A stretch of DNA of 20,833 bases. Source: an uncultured Clostridium sp. (GTDB taxonomy: Bacteria; Bacillota_A; Clostridia; TANB77; CAG-508). Each line of letters starts with the position of its first letter. Position 1 is the stretch's first letter. This document shows positions 6,370-13,980 of the stretch, one piece after another. A model generated the notes under the pieces. That model had not been told where the DNA came from and did not search any database. It saw only the letters and a program-made list of their open reading frames with translations. The DNA is taken from NCBI GenBank assembly GCA_946491915.1, contig CAMLYR010000019.1, forward strand, positions 1-20,833. Reading direction: 5' to 3'. The translations under genes and the position numbers were made by a program.

Positions 6370-6954
6370 CTACACATTTTTCGCTAATATTTTCTTTTCT
6401 AAATAGTTTAGTGCTGTCTCTATTTTATATAGTCTTGCTTCATAAGATTCATGTGCAATTTTATTACTTAAGATTTCTTCATCTAATTTTTCTTCTATCT
6501 TTTTAAATCTTTTATCTAGATATTTTATTAAATTTTGAAACTCTGCTGCAATTTCTTTACTTTGCTTACTAATTGCTTCTTCAATTTTCTTGTCCATTGC
6601 TTTTAATAAACGTTCTTCTTGTTCTGATAGCTTTTGATCAAATCTTTCTTCTAATGCTGATAACTTTTGATCAAATCTTTCTTCTAATGCTGATAATTTT
6701 TGATCAAACTTTTCTTCTAATGCTGATAATTTTTGGTCAAATCTTTCTTCTAATGCTAATAATTTTTGATCAAACTTTTCTTCTAGATTATCTACTTTTG
6801 TTTCTATTTTGTCTACCTTTGTTTCTATTTTGTCTACCTTTGTTTCTATTTTGTCTACCTTTGTTTCTAAAACGTCTACTTTCTTTTCTAATGTATCTAC
6901 TTTGGCTTTTATTTCTCTTATCTCTTGTAAAATAATTTCTAAGGTTTCCTGCAT
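6370..6954 (-). CDS. Coiled-coil repeat protein (194 residues)
   Basis: Function unknown. The protein is almost wholly predicted coiled coil. After a short N-terminus (MQETLEIILQEIREIKAKVD) come heptad repeats of the type KVDKIET (about residues 20-55). Next are five 11-residue repeats of the type ERFDQKLSALE (about 54-108), then a charged helical C-terminal part ending YLEKKILAKNV. It contains no Cys, signal peptide or membrane segment, so it should be a cytoplasmic rod or oligomerisation protein. I start it at ATG 6952-6954, since the in-frame GTG three codons earlier lies inside the AGGAGGTG ribosome binding site. A TTGACT-17-TATAAT promoter lies about 130 bases upstream. The near-identical DNA repeats suggest recent expansion and possible length variation between strains. 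Confidence 0.8.
   Translation of the reverse strand: MQETLEIILQEIREIKAKVDTLEKKVDVLETKVDKIETKVDKIETKVDKIETKVDNLEEKFDQKLLALEERFDQKLSALEEKFDQKLSALEERFDQKLSALEERFDQKLSEQEERLLKAMDKKIEEAISKQSKEIAAEFQNLIKYLDKRFKKIEEKLDEEILSNKIAHESYEARLYKIETALNYLEKKILAKNV
6629..6793 (-). repeat. Five 33-bp tandem repeats in the coiled-coil gene
   Basis: Units at 6629-6661, 6662-6694, 6695-6727, 6728-6760 and 6761-6793. The first four differ at only a few bases and the fifth decays at its end. Each encodes an 11-residue (hendecad) coiled-coil unit. Confidence 0.93.
6798..6860 (-). repeat. Three identical 21-bp tandem repeats in the coiled-coil gene
   Basis: Copies at 6798-6818, 6819-6839 and 6840-6860 are identical; a degenerate copy follows to about 6880. 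Each encodes a heptad (KVDKIET type). They directly precede the 33-bp repeats in the reading direction. Confidence 0.93.
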
Positions 6955-7080
6955 ATTCCTCACCTCCTCGAATAAAATTATTTTAAATTGAAATTTTAAG
7001 ATATAAAAACATAGAATGATTTTTCTAAGAACATAAAAAATCAGAACAAAAAATTTTAATTGAATAAAAATGATGAACTA

Positions 7081-7109
7081 ATTATATTATCATTTATACA
7101 AAAAGTCAA
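7081..7109 (-). promoter_or_regulatory. Sigma-A type promoter of the coiled-coil gene
   Basis: On the minus strand TTGACT (complement of 7104-7109), a 17-base spacer, and a perfect TATAAT (complement of 7081-7086). The leader would be about 120 bases, AT-rich, with only a weak hairpin (GATTTTT/AAAAATC). Confidence 0.8.
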
Positions 7110-7185
7110 CAAAATTTTCTATTTTTATTAAAAACTTTCAAGACGAATTCTATCCTACGATTTATCAGTATAAAGGAGGATTTTC

Positions 7186-8244
7186 ATGTTTCTAAAGAAT
7201 AACTTTATTGTATTAAAATTAAAAAGAAATTTTATATCTCTTCTTTTTTTACTATTTACCATTTGTATTTTAATATTTTCAAATTCCAATTTGCTAGCTG
7301 TCAAATCAGGAATCAATCTCTGGGCTACTTCTGTTGTTCCTTCTTTATTTCCTTTTTTTGTAGCAACAGAACTATTAATGCATACCAATATTGTTTATCA
7401 TATTGGTAACATTTTAAATCGCTTTATGAAACCTTTATTTAATATTAGGGGTGAAGGTGCCTTTGCTTTTATCATGGGAATTATTAGTGGATATCCCATC
7501 GGTGCAAAAATTGCTACCAATTTTAGAAAAGAAAATATTTGTACAAAAGAAGAATGTGAAAGGCTTTTAAGTTTTACCAATAATTCTGGACCTTTATTCA
7601 TTATTGGCTCTGTTGGTATTTTGCTATATCGAAATACCATGATTGGTCTTTTACTATTTATTACGCATTTACTTGCCTCTTTATCTGTTGGAATTATTTT
7701 TCGCTTTTGGAAAAAAGCAAAAGATTGTGATTCACATCCTTCTACTTCTAAAACATATGCAAATACAAAAACCCCAGCCTCTTTTTCTAACTTAGGTGAA
7801 ATCTTATCAGAAAGTATTATAAGTAGCATAAAGTCTATCTTGCTTATTGGTGGATTTGTCGTCATCTTCTCTTCTATTATCTCTATCTTAAAATCAAGTG
7901 GTATTACACATATGATAGAAATCATTGCAAGTCCATTTTTTAATTTTATACATGTCTCTCCTTCTTTTATTGAACCACTATTTACAGGATTTTTTGAAAT
8001 TACTAATGGAATTAGTAATATTTCTAATATTGCTTGTAAAAAACTTTCTATCAATATATTAATTACCTCATTTTTACTTGGCTTCGGTGGTATCTCTGTT
8101 TTATTACAAGTACTTAGTATCACTTCCAAAAGTGATTTATCCATTAAGCCATATATTTATGGAAAACTATTACATGGAGTCTTAGCAGTTTTATATACTT
8201 TTATATTGATGAACTTATTTCCTTTCTTCAATTTTGATTTGTAA
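7186..8244 (+). CDS. ylbJ: Sporulation integral membrane protein YlbJ
   Basis: This 352-residue polytopic membrane protein is of the nucleoside-recognition (Gate) family and matches YlbJ. It has a first membrane segment near residues 16-36, the SGYPIGAKI motif (about 100-108), NNSGPLFIIGSVG (about 131-143), a hydrophilic loop near 178-200, and LLGFGGISVLLQ (about 295-306). In Bacillus YlbJ is made in the mother cell under sigma-E and is needed for proper spore formation; the transported substrate is not settled. An AAAGGAGG ribosome binding site lies eight bases before the ATG. I could not identify a convincing sigma-E promoter. In Bacillus ylbJ and ylbM are near neighbours; here ylbM (tmcAL) is about 4.3 kb downstream. 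Confidence 0.92.
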   Translation: MFLKNNFIVLKLKRNFISLLFLLFTICILIFSNSNLLAVKSGINLWATSVVPSLFPFFVATELLMHTNIVYHIGNILNRFMKPLFNIRGEGAFAFIMGIISGYPIGAKIATNFRKENICTKEECERLLSFTNNSGPLFIIGSVGILLYRNTMIGLLLFITHLLASLSVGIIFRFWKKAKDCDSHPSTSKTYANTKTPASFSNLGEILSESIISSIKSILLIGGFVVIFSSIISILKSSGITHMIEIIASPFFNFIHVSPSFIEPLFTGFFEITNGISNISNIACKKLSINILITSFLLGFGGISVLLQVLSITSKSDLSIKPYIYGKLLHGVLAVLYTFILMNLFPFFNFDL

Positions 8245-8364
8245 CAATTTGCATTTTTGTAATATATTGCATTTATCTTAATATATTTTATTAGAATGAT
8301 TTTTTGACAATTTATGTAAAAAAACATTTTGTTAGTATTTTGTATTTAAATGGAGGTATTTTTT

Positions 8365-8607
8365 ATGGAAAAAGATTTTAATTATTACCAACAACCTTTT
8401 ATGGATTTTAATATGGGAAATCCTAATTTGGATATGAATGAATTGTATAAAGACCCCATGTTTAATCCTATCATGCAATATGAACAAGCTTTTAGTTATT
8501 ATCGCTATTTATGCATGCAAATGGATTACAAGATAAAATGTAAAGAATATGAAAAATTATGTGCTTCTTCTCCTAATTCAGAAAGAAGAGATAATAAAAA
8601 TTCTTAA
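8365..8607 (+). CDS. Small Tyr/Met/Asn-rich protein of unknown function (80 residues)
   Basis: I start it at ATG 8365 (MEKDFNYYQQPF), nine bases after a GGAGG site; an in-frame ATG at 8350 overlaps that site. The first half is low in complexity and rich in Met, Asn, Tyr, Phe and Pro (residues about 5-40). The second half (EQAFSYYRYLCMQMDYKIKCKEYEKLC) looks helical with three Cys, and the tail is polar. There is no membrane segment. Such composition is common in clostridial spore coat proteins, and the gene lies 120 bases downstream of ylbJ on the same strand, so a role in the spore is possible; this is inference only. A structured 3' region and terminator follow. Confidence 0.7.
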   Translation: MEKDFNYYQQPFMDFNMGNPNLDMNELYKDPMFNPIMQYEQAFSYYRYLCMQMDYKIKCKEYEKLCASSPNSERRDNKNS

Positions 8608-8705
8608 CCTTGTTATTATGATGACATATGCTCAGACAGAGAAAATCCATTTTCCTATGCAAGGTTGTTTTTCGTCAAATAGGAAAAGAGATTTTTCTAT
8701 TTGAC
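8606..8705 (+). other. Structured 3' region: bulged stem plus second hairpin
   Basis: AACCTTG (8606-8612, touching the stop codon) pairs with CAAGGTT (8660-8666), and CATA (8625-8628) pairs with TATG (8656-8659), leaving a 12-base bulge on one side. A second hairpin joins 8674-8687 to 8692-8705, a 14-base stem with one G-T pair and a GAGA loop. Together with the terminator at 8709 this makes three hairpins in about 140 bases. It may be a 3' UTR structure or a small RNA; I do not recognise a known RNA family. Confidence 0.5.
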
Positions 8706-8708
8706 AAA

Positions 8709-8746
8709 AGAGCAATATAATCAAAAAGATTGTATTGCTCTTTTTA
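8709..8746 (+). terminator. Intrinsic terminator, probably used in both directions
   Basis: AGAGCAATATAATC (8709-8722), loop AAAAA, GATTGTATTGCTCT (8728-8741), with one G-T pair, then a T-run. On the minus strand the stem is followed by TTTTG, so it can also end uppP transcription, which converges on it. Confidence 0.9.
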
Positions 8747-8790
8747 TTGTATAGGAATCGACTAAGCGACATACTTGAATGGGAAAATCA

Positions 8791-9642
8791 TTACGCAAAA
8801 AAGAAATATGCTAACACAATGATTCCTAATATAATTCTATAATATCCAAACACTTTAAAGTCATGTTTCTTAATATAATTCATCAAGAATTTGATTACAA
8901 ACATAGATACCACAAAAGATATGATCATTCCCACTAATAAGATAATAATTTCAGCACCTGTAAATACCAATCCAAATTTTACTAATTTTAATAAACTAGC
9001 ACCTAACATCGTTGGAATTGCCAAATAGAATGTAAATTCTGCAGCATTTGGTCTTGATAATCCAATCAGTAATCCACCAATAATGGTTGCTCCAGAACGT
9101 GAAGTTCCTGGGAAAATCGCTGCTAATAATTGAAATACACCAATAATCAATGCATCTTTATATGTGATATCAGAATTTTTATCTTTTGCACCTTTTCTAT
9201 TTTTATTCCAATTTTCAATGACAATAAAAGCAATACCAAATACGATTAAAGCAATGGCTATACAAGTTGGATTATAAAATAAGGCTTCAAAGGTCTCATC
9301 AAATAATAATCCAATAATCGCTGCTGGTACACAACCTACTAAAATCTTTCCCCATAGACTCATAATATTTTTATCAAAATAAGATAAGATTCCTGTTGGT
9401 TTAATCGCTTTTTCTTTATGTTTCGTAATTGGCCAAATTTTCTTAAAATACAATAATACAACTGCTAAAATTGCTCCTAATTGAATAACTACTTGAAACA
9501 TTGACCAAAATTCTGGTGAAACATTTTCGAATTTTAAAAATTGTTCTACTAATATTAAATGTCCTGTACTACTAATTGGTAACCATTCTGTAATTCCTTC
9601 TACAATTCCAAATATAATGGATTTTATAATATCTAAAAACAT
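8791..9642 (-). CDS. uppP: Undecaprenyl-diphosphatase UppP (BacA)
   Basis: This integral membrane enzyme removes phosphate from undecaprenyl diphosphate so that the lipid carrier can be reused in cell wall synthesis; extra copies give bacitracin resistance. The 283-residue length fits. The two family motifs are present: EGITEWLPISSTGHLIL (about residues 15-31, with the catalytic Glu pair and the Ser-Ser-Thr-Gly-His segment) and GTSRSGATIIGGLLIG (about 175-190). About eight hydrophobic segments can be seen. The ribosome binding site is AAGGAGA. It lies 64 bases after dpaA, so the two may be co-transcribed. Confidence 0.96.
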   Translation of the reverse strand: MFLDIIKSIIFGIVEGITEWLPISSTGHLILVEQFLKFENVSPEFWSMFQVVIQLGAILAVVLLYFKKIWPITKHKEKAIKPTGILSYFDKNIMSLWGKILVGCVPAAIIGLLFDETFEALFYNPTCIAIALIVFGIAFIVIENWNKNRKGAKDKNSDITYKDALIIGVFQLLAAIFPGTSRSGATIIGGLLIGLSRPNAAEFTFYLAIPTMLGASLLKLVKFGLVFTGAEIIILLVGMIISFVVSMFVIKFLMNYIKKHDFKVFGYYRIILGIIVLAYFFFA

Positions 9643-9706
9643 ATCTTTTCTCTCCTTGGGTTAATGTCAGGGGACACATCTTACCTTTAGCTCATTTCTA
9701 ATTATG

Positions 9707-10606
9707 TTAAAATATTTCCCCTTCCTTGCAATCTTTATTTTCTTTTAATTTTTTCTTTATATGTATTGTTTTATAATATCTTTCATGTATTTTGCTGATG
9801 TTATTGGTGCTGATTTTCCGCGGTAATCCTAATGCTTCTATAAAGTTTAAATTTTCTTGTTCTGCTATTTTTCTATCAATTCCATAAGGCTTTGAAGCCA
9901 AGTCTATTACTAATGTTTCCTTCTTAATTTCTTTTAATTCCTCTTTCAAGATTATTTTAGGAATTGTGTTTATGATTATATCATACTGTTTCAATTTTGT
10001 ACAATTTTTTTGCAAATTTTCTATGGATATTGTTTCATATCCATATGCTATTGCCCAGGCCCTTTCTACTTCACTCGTTATCATGCAAGTTACTTTTGCA
10101 GACAATCCTTTTAACTTATATGCTAAAACCTTCCCAATTCTTCCAAATCCCATAATGAAGCAATTGCTATTTTGTAATATTTTCTTTGTATTTTTTAGGA
10201 TTATCTCAATTGTAGCTTCTGCTGTTGGAATGGCATTCAATATGGCAAATTCTTCTTTTTCCATAAAGTCAATTACTTGATTATGCTTTCTATATAACTC
10301 TTCTTTTAATTCCTGATGTATGTTTCCAACAAATATCGTTTTATTTTCTAAATAAAAGAATATCTCTCTGATGGCAATATTTTTATTAGAAAATGGCATA
10401 TTTACAAATTGATTATCTTTAGAAAACGGAATTGGCAAAACAATATTATCCGAATTTCTAATCATCTCTTCATATTTTTCACATTCTTTAAACTTCTCTA
10501 GTTTATCAAAACCATATAATTTCACTTCATATTTTTCTCTAGATAAAGTTTTAGCTAAGAAAAAGCTCCTTAAATCCCCTCCTATAATACAAAAATTTAT
10601 ACTCAT
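9707..10606 (-). CDS. dpaA: Dipicolinate synthase subunit A (SpoVFA)
   Basis: DpaA works with the flavoprotein DpaB to make dipicolinic acid, the calcium-binding compound of the spore core, in the mother cell. I start it at ATG 10604-10606 (MSINFCIIGGDLRSF, 299 residues), which follows AAGGAGGATTTT; the in-frame ATG seven codons upstream lacks such a site. Family marks are the N-terminal IGGDLR segment, LNAIPTAEATIE (about residues 125-136), and a Rossmann glycine motif GFGRIGKVLA (about 153-162). dpaB, which usually follows dpaA, is absent: uppP comes next. Either dpaB is elsewhere in the genome or another flavoprotein serves, as EtfA does in some clostridia. A 13-bp inverted repeat covers the start codon. 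Confidence 0.9.
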   Translation of the reverse strand: MSINFCIIGGDLRSFFLAKTLSREKYEVKLYGFDKLEKFKECEKYEEMIRNSDNIVLPIPFSKDNQFVNMPFSNKNIAIREIFFYLENKTIFVGNIHQELKEELYRKHNQVIDFMEKEEFAILNAIPTAEATIEIILKNTKKILQNSNCFIMGFGRIGKVLAYKLKGLSAKVTCMITSEVERAWAIAYGYETISIENLQKNCTKLKQYDIIINTIPKIILKEELKEIKKETLVIDLASKPYGIDRKIAEQENLNFIEALGLPRKISTNNISKIHERYYKTIHIKKKLKENKDCKEGEIF

Positions 10607-10656
10607 AAAATCCTCCTTCTTAAACATTATAGTATAGTCATAAGATTTTATGAGTA
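10600..10656 (-). repeat. 13-bp inverted repeat spanning the dpaA start codon
   Basis: TACTCATAAAATC (10600-10612) and GATTTTATGAGTA (10644-10656) are perfect inverted copies 31 bases apart. One arm contains the dpaA ATG. The other arm lies upstream of the ribosome binding site. A TATAAT-like sequence (complement of 10626-10631) lies in the loop; if that is the promoter, the upstream arm is not transcribed and the repeat would act on DNA rather than on mRNA. Confidence 0.6.
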
Positions 10657-10731
10657 CTTTTTTACTATATCGAAAATTTAACTTTTATATTTTACGATTT
10701 AAGATTTTCCTTATACAACAAGATTATCTCC

Positions 10732-11970
10732 CTATTTTTGTCTTTCATCCTGTTCTTTTTCCATATTTTCTATATTAATATTTCTACCATTCTTTTCTTT
10801 TGTATTTTTCTTTAATAAATTGATATCGTTATAGCTCAAGTGTCTTGTGATATCTACCATTTCTTCTAAATGCTCTTTTGCTTTTATTTCTTTTTCTGTT
10901 AATTTTATTTCTTTTCCTTCTTGCTCTTCTAAGTTAAATGGAATAGAAATTCTTGCCATAATTGGTATAAATAATGGTTCTTTTTTGACCTTTTCCACGA
11001 TTTTTTTAGAAGCGATATCAATGGCCGTATTCACATAATTAATAGCAGTTTCTTTATCCCCTTTCATTAAGCAAATTTTGGCCAATTCATAATAAGCATC
11101 TGCTGATAATTCATCTTCTTCAATTGCCTGCAAGAATCTTTTTTCAGCTTCTTCTAAATCTTTATAAATTAACGCAATTTCTGCTAAAGAATATTTTGCA
11201 TTATATAGCAAAGAATTAATTTCGGCTGCCTTTTCATAACAAATTTTAGCATTCTGAAAATCATTTAACATGGTATACGCAATTCCTAAATTATAATGTA
11301 TTTCATAACTTACAGGATTATATTTTAAGGCATCTTGATAAACATTGACTGCTTCTTTATACATTTCTTTAGAAATTAATATATCTCCTAATAATTCTGT
11401 TGCTTTATACATATCTGGTTTTTTATTCAATAAATTAAATAACATTTCTGTTGCTTCATCTTTTTTATCTAAATTATTTAATAATTCTGCTACTTTATAA
11501 TAAGATTCATAATCTTTTTTATTAATGTCAATTGCTTGTACATATTCATCAATTGATTTTCGCATTCCACCTTCTTTTTCATATAATTCTGCAAGCATTT
11601 TATGTCCTTGATAACTATCTGGTACTTTTGAAACTAAATTTATTAGTGCCTCTTTTGCTTTTTTATCATTTCCAGCTGCCAAATATATTCTTGCTCTTGC
11701 TATATTCATGATTTCAATTAATGTCATACCTCTCTTTTCCAATATAATAACGATTCCTGGTATAACAATCGAAAGCACGTATTTTAATATATTTAAAAGC
11801 ATATTTAATTCTATGAAAAGTGCAAAACCTAAAAAGTTGATTGCAATTCCAATTGCTTCTAATATTAAAATGACAATATAACTTGTATCATTGTTTTTTA
11901 TCATTTTAAAAAACATGTATACAAAGATTGCAAGTGAAACCACTGTAAATATAAACTGTTCTATTATCAT
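10732..11970 (-). CDS. Membrane-anchored TPR-repeat protein
   Basis: This 412-residue protein has three hydrophobic segments at the N-terminus (about residues 2-23, 30-53 and 56-78). A long array of tetratricopeptide repeats follows (about 95-335; units such as DSYQGHKMLAELYEKEGGMRKSIDEY and VSYEIHYNLGIAYTMLNDFQNA). The tail is charged and ends MEKEQDERQK. TPR arrays bind other proteins, so this is probably a membrane scaffold facing the cytoplasm; the partner is unknown. The overall layout resembles membrane-tethered TPR scaffolds such as LapB, but I see no specific signature. It has an AAGGAG ribosome binding site and starts 26 bases after rnhA ends, so they form an operon. Confidence 0.85.
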   Translation of the reverse strand: MIIEQFIFTVVSLAIFVYMFFKMIKNNDTSYIVILILEAIGIAINFLGFALFIELNMLLNILKYVLSIVIPGIVIILEKRGMTLIEIMNIARARIYLAAGNDKKAKEALINLVSKVPDSYQGHKMLAELYEKEGGMRKSIDEYVQAIDINKKDYESYYKVAELLNNLDKKDEATEMLFNLLNKKPDMYKATELLGDILISKEMYKEAVNVYQDALKYNPVSYEIHYNLGIAYTMLNDFQNAKICYEKAAEINSLLYNAKYSLAEIALIYKDLEEAEKRFLQAIEEDELSADAYYELAKICLMKGDKETAINYVNTAIDIASKKIVEKVKKEPLFIPIMARISIPFNLEEQEGKEIKLTEKEIKAKEHLEEMVDITRHLSYNDINLLKKNTKEKNGRNINIENMEKEQDERQK

Positions 11971-11995
11971 TTTGCATCTCCTTCTTTTCTCTATT

Positions 11996-12433
11996 TTATT
12001 CTAAATTCTTAATTGCATTTCTTGCCATCTCATCACATCTGTTATTAAATTCATTATCACTATGACCTTTTACTTTAATAAATTTTACCTTATGTATTTT
12101 CGTCAAGGCGTATAATTCTTGCCAAATTTCTTTGTTTTTTACTGGTTCTTTTCCTGATGTTTTCCAGCTATTTTTTATCCAATTGTATATCCATCCTTGA
12201 TTAAATGCATTTACAACATAGGCACTATCACTATATATTTCTACTTCACAAGGAAATTTCAATAATTTAAGAGCCTCAATCACTGCTGTTAATTCCATGA
12301 CATTGTTCGTTGTATTTTTTTGTCCTCCTGATATTTCTTTTGTATTTTCTTTATACATTAAAATAGAACCCCAGCCCCCTGGTCCTGGGTTTCCTGAACA
12401 TGCACCATCTGTATATATGATAACCTTTTCCAT
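11996..12433 (-). CDS. rnhA: Ribonuclease HI
   Basis: RNase HI cuts the RNA strand of RNA-DNA hybrids in the cytoplasm, removing R-loops and Okazaki primers. I start it at ATG 12431-12433 ([10 protein letters not shown], 145 residues), which has GAAAGG about eight bases before it. The catalytic acids are all visible: Asp9 ([16 protein letters not shown]), Glu47 ([13 protein letters not shown]), Asp69 (IYSDSAYVV) and Asp134 ([10 protein letters not shown]), with His124 in GHSDNEFNN. The basic protrusion with Trp residues ([14 protein letters not shown]) marks it as the type I enzyme of the E. coli kind. It is the first gene of an operon with the TPR protein, behind a good promoter. Confidence 0.96.
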   Translation of the reverse strand: MEKVIIYTDGACSGNPGPGGWGSILMYKENTKEISGGQKNTTNNVMELTAVIEALKLLKFPCEVEIYSDSAYVVNAFNQGWIYNWIKNSWKTSGKEPVKNKEIWQELYALTKIHKVKFIKVKGHSDNEFNNRCDEMARNAIKNLE

Positions 12434-12477
12434 AAAAAAACCTTTCTTCATTGTTTTTTATTTTTTTTTATGATAAC

Positions 12478-12506
12478 ATTATATCAGTAATTTACAAATT
12501 ATACAA
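12478..12506 (-). promoter_or_regulatory. Sigma-A type promoter of rnhA-TPR
   Basis: On the minus strand TTGTAT (complement of 12501-12506), a 17-base spacer, and a perfect TATAAT (complement of 12478-12483). No equally good promoter was found for tmcAL, which diverges from here. Confidence 0.7.
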
Positions 12507-12532
12507 TAATTTTAAGAAAGGAAGTTTGGAAA

Positions 12533-13765
12533 ATGAGTAAAGTTGTCGGAATTATAGCAGAATACAACCCATTTCACAATGGTCATTTATACCATTTGCA
12601 AAAATCATTGCAAAATACAGGCTCATCTTATTCTGTTGCAATTGTTAGTGGTAACTTTACACAAAGAGGTTCTACTTCTTTAGTAGATAAATGGGCCAAA
12701 ACAGAAATGGCTATCAAAAATGGCATTGATTTAGTAATTGAACTTCCTTTATTATATTCGATTTCTAGTGCTGAAAATTTTGCAGAAGGCGCCATTAAAC
12801 TTTTGAACTCTTTAAAAGTTATTGACTATCTTTCTTTTGGCTCTGAATCTGGAGATATTTCTACTCTAAATATGATAGCAGATGTTTTAATGAAAGAACC
12901 AAAAGCATATAAAAATATATTATCTCACGAGCTAAGTAAAGGTCTATCTTTTCCTAAAGCAAGAGAAAATGCACTACTTATGTATTTAAATGATATTAGA
13001 CGATTTTCAAATGTACTTTCTTCTCCGAATAATATTTTAGGAATTGAATATTTAAAAGCATTAAAAAAATTAAAAAGTCCTATCACTCCTGTTACAGTGG
13101 AACGCTATAATGCCGGATATCATGATACATCCTATAACGGAAATGTGGCAAGTGCCACAGCCATACGAAATATTGTAAAAAATAATGGTTGGGATATTTT
13201 AAGAAAAGTTGTTCCAGAAAATACCTTTTCTACTCTTTTAGAAAATATAAAAGTCGGACATGTTGTTCCTGACTTATCTGTTTTTGAGAAACAAATTATT
13301 TATAATTTGAGAAAAATGTCTATTCAAGAAATTGCCGAACTTCCAGATGTTAGTGAAGGATTAGAAAATGCTATTAAAAATACTGCTAATTCTTGTAATA
13401 GTGTGGTAGAATTTTTAAATATTATAAAATCCAAAAGATATACAAATACAAGACTTCAAAGAATTTTGTTATATGCTTTATTGGGAATTACAAAAAAAGA
13501 TATGGCTTTATCTAAAAAAGCAATACCTTATATTAGAGTTTTGGGATTTAATCAAAAGGGTAAACACTTAATTTCTGAAATTGCTAAAGCAAACCCTAAA
13601 TTAGAAATTATTACCTCTGTCAAAAAATATATGGATACAAGTAATAATAAGAATTCTAAATATATGTTAGAAAAAGATATTTGGGCTACAAATGTCTACA
13701 CAATTGGATATGAATATGATTCTTGGAATAATTTAGATTATACACATAAATTGATAACTTTATAA
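12533..13765 (+). CDS. tmcAL: tRNA(Met) cytidine acetate ligase TmcAL
   Basis: TmcAL (YlbM) uses ATP and acetate to make N4-acetylcytidine at the wobble position of elongator tRNA-Met, which keeps AUG and AUA apart. The protein has the HIGH-type nucleotidyltransferase motif (AEYNPFHNGHLYHL, His15 and His18), the SGNFTQRGSTSLVDKWAKTEMA segment (about 40-61) and IELPLLYSISSAENFAEGA (about 69-87). The C-terminal half is the helical tRNA-binding part. The length of 410 residues is normal. An AAGGAAG ribosome binding site precedes the ATG. It diverges from rnhA. Its stop codon TAA (13763-13765) overlaps the first two bases of the long palindrome, whose left arm would serve as its terminator. Confidence 0.95.
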   Translation: MSKVVGIIAEYNPFHNGHLYHLQKSLQNTGSSYSVAIVSGNFTQRGSTSLVDKWAKTEMAIKNGIDLVIELPLLYSISSAENFAEGAIKLLNSLKVIDYLSFGSESGDISTLNMIADVLMKEPKAYKNILSHELSKGLSFPKARENALLMYLNDIRRFSNVLSSPNNILGIEYLKALKKLKSPITPVTVERYNAGYHDTSYNGNVASATAIRNIVKNNGWDILRKVVPENTFSTLLENIKVGHVVPDLSVFEKQIIYNLRKMSIQEIAELPDVSEGLENAIKNTANSCNSVVEFLNIIKSKRYTNTRLQRILLYALLGITKKDMALSKKAIPYIRVLGFNQKGKHLISEIAKANPKLEIITSVKKYMDTSNNKNSKYMLEKDIWATNVYTIGYEYDSWNNLDYTHKLITL

Positions 13766-13803
13766 AAGGGAAAGTGGGGACGGACTCATTTTTCCCTTTT
13801 TTT
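13764..13803 (+). terminator. Left arm of the palindrome as terminator of tmcAL
   Basis: AAAAGGGAAA (13764-13773) and TTTCCCTTTT (13791-13800) form a perfect 10-bp stem with a 17-base loop, followed by more T. This is an intrinsic terminator placed at the tmcAL stop codon. Confidence 0.75.
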
Positions 13804-13938
13804 AATTTTAAAAACAGAAAAATATAGAATATAAAAAAATGAAACGATTTTGCGTATCTAAATTTGAATCTAGAAATTTAGCTTATACAAAATCGTGTAA
13901 TGACTTTATATTCTATATTTTTTATTTTGCTTAGATTC

Positions 13939-13978
13939 AAAAAAAGGGAAAAATGAGTCCGTCCCCACTTTCCCTTTT
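13939..13978 (-). terminator. Right arm of the palindrome as terminator of glgP
   Basis: This is the exact inverted copy of the left arm, so on the minus strand it gives the same 10-bp stem followed by T. It starts three bases after the glgP stop codon. Confidence 0.75.
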
Positions 13979-13980
13979 TC

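Larger units (their letters stand above)
13764..13978. repeat. 215-bp nested palindrome, MITE/REP-like element
   Basis: The outer arms, 13764-13803 and 13939-13978, are perfect 40-bp inverted copies. Further in, 13818-13835 pairs with 13905-13922 (18 bp, perfect), 13844-13852 with 13888-13896 (9 bp) and 13858-13865 with 13874-13881 (8 bp), around an 8-base centre. All pairs share one centre near 13870, so the whole element can fold into one interrupted hairpin. It holds no gene. It exactly fills the gap between the stop codons of tmcAL and glgP. The arm core GGGGACGGACTCA also occurs at 57-69. It looks like a non-autonomous element; no transposase is in the window. Confidence 0.9.

Noticed and set aside
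6629..6860. Regular repeats considered as a CRISPR array
   Set aside because: The repeats are directly adjacent with no unique spacers, and are coding in one frame as coiled-coil units.
6573..6935. A Leu/Phe-rich open frame that looks like a membrane protein
   Set aside because: It is the complement of the coiled-coil repeats; the hydrophobic look comes from reading Glu/Lys codons backwards.
7398..8144. A 248-codon open frame antisense to ylbJ
   Set aside because: It lies wholly opposite a recognised gene, has no ribosome binding site and resembles no protein family.
9661..9690. TGTCAGGGGACACATC between dpaA and uppP, considered as another GGGGAC repeat
   Set aside because: It shares only the six-base core and has just a 4-bp stem; it could be a remnant but is too short to support.
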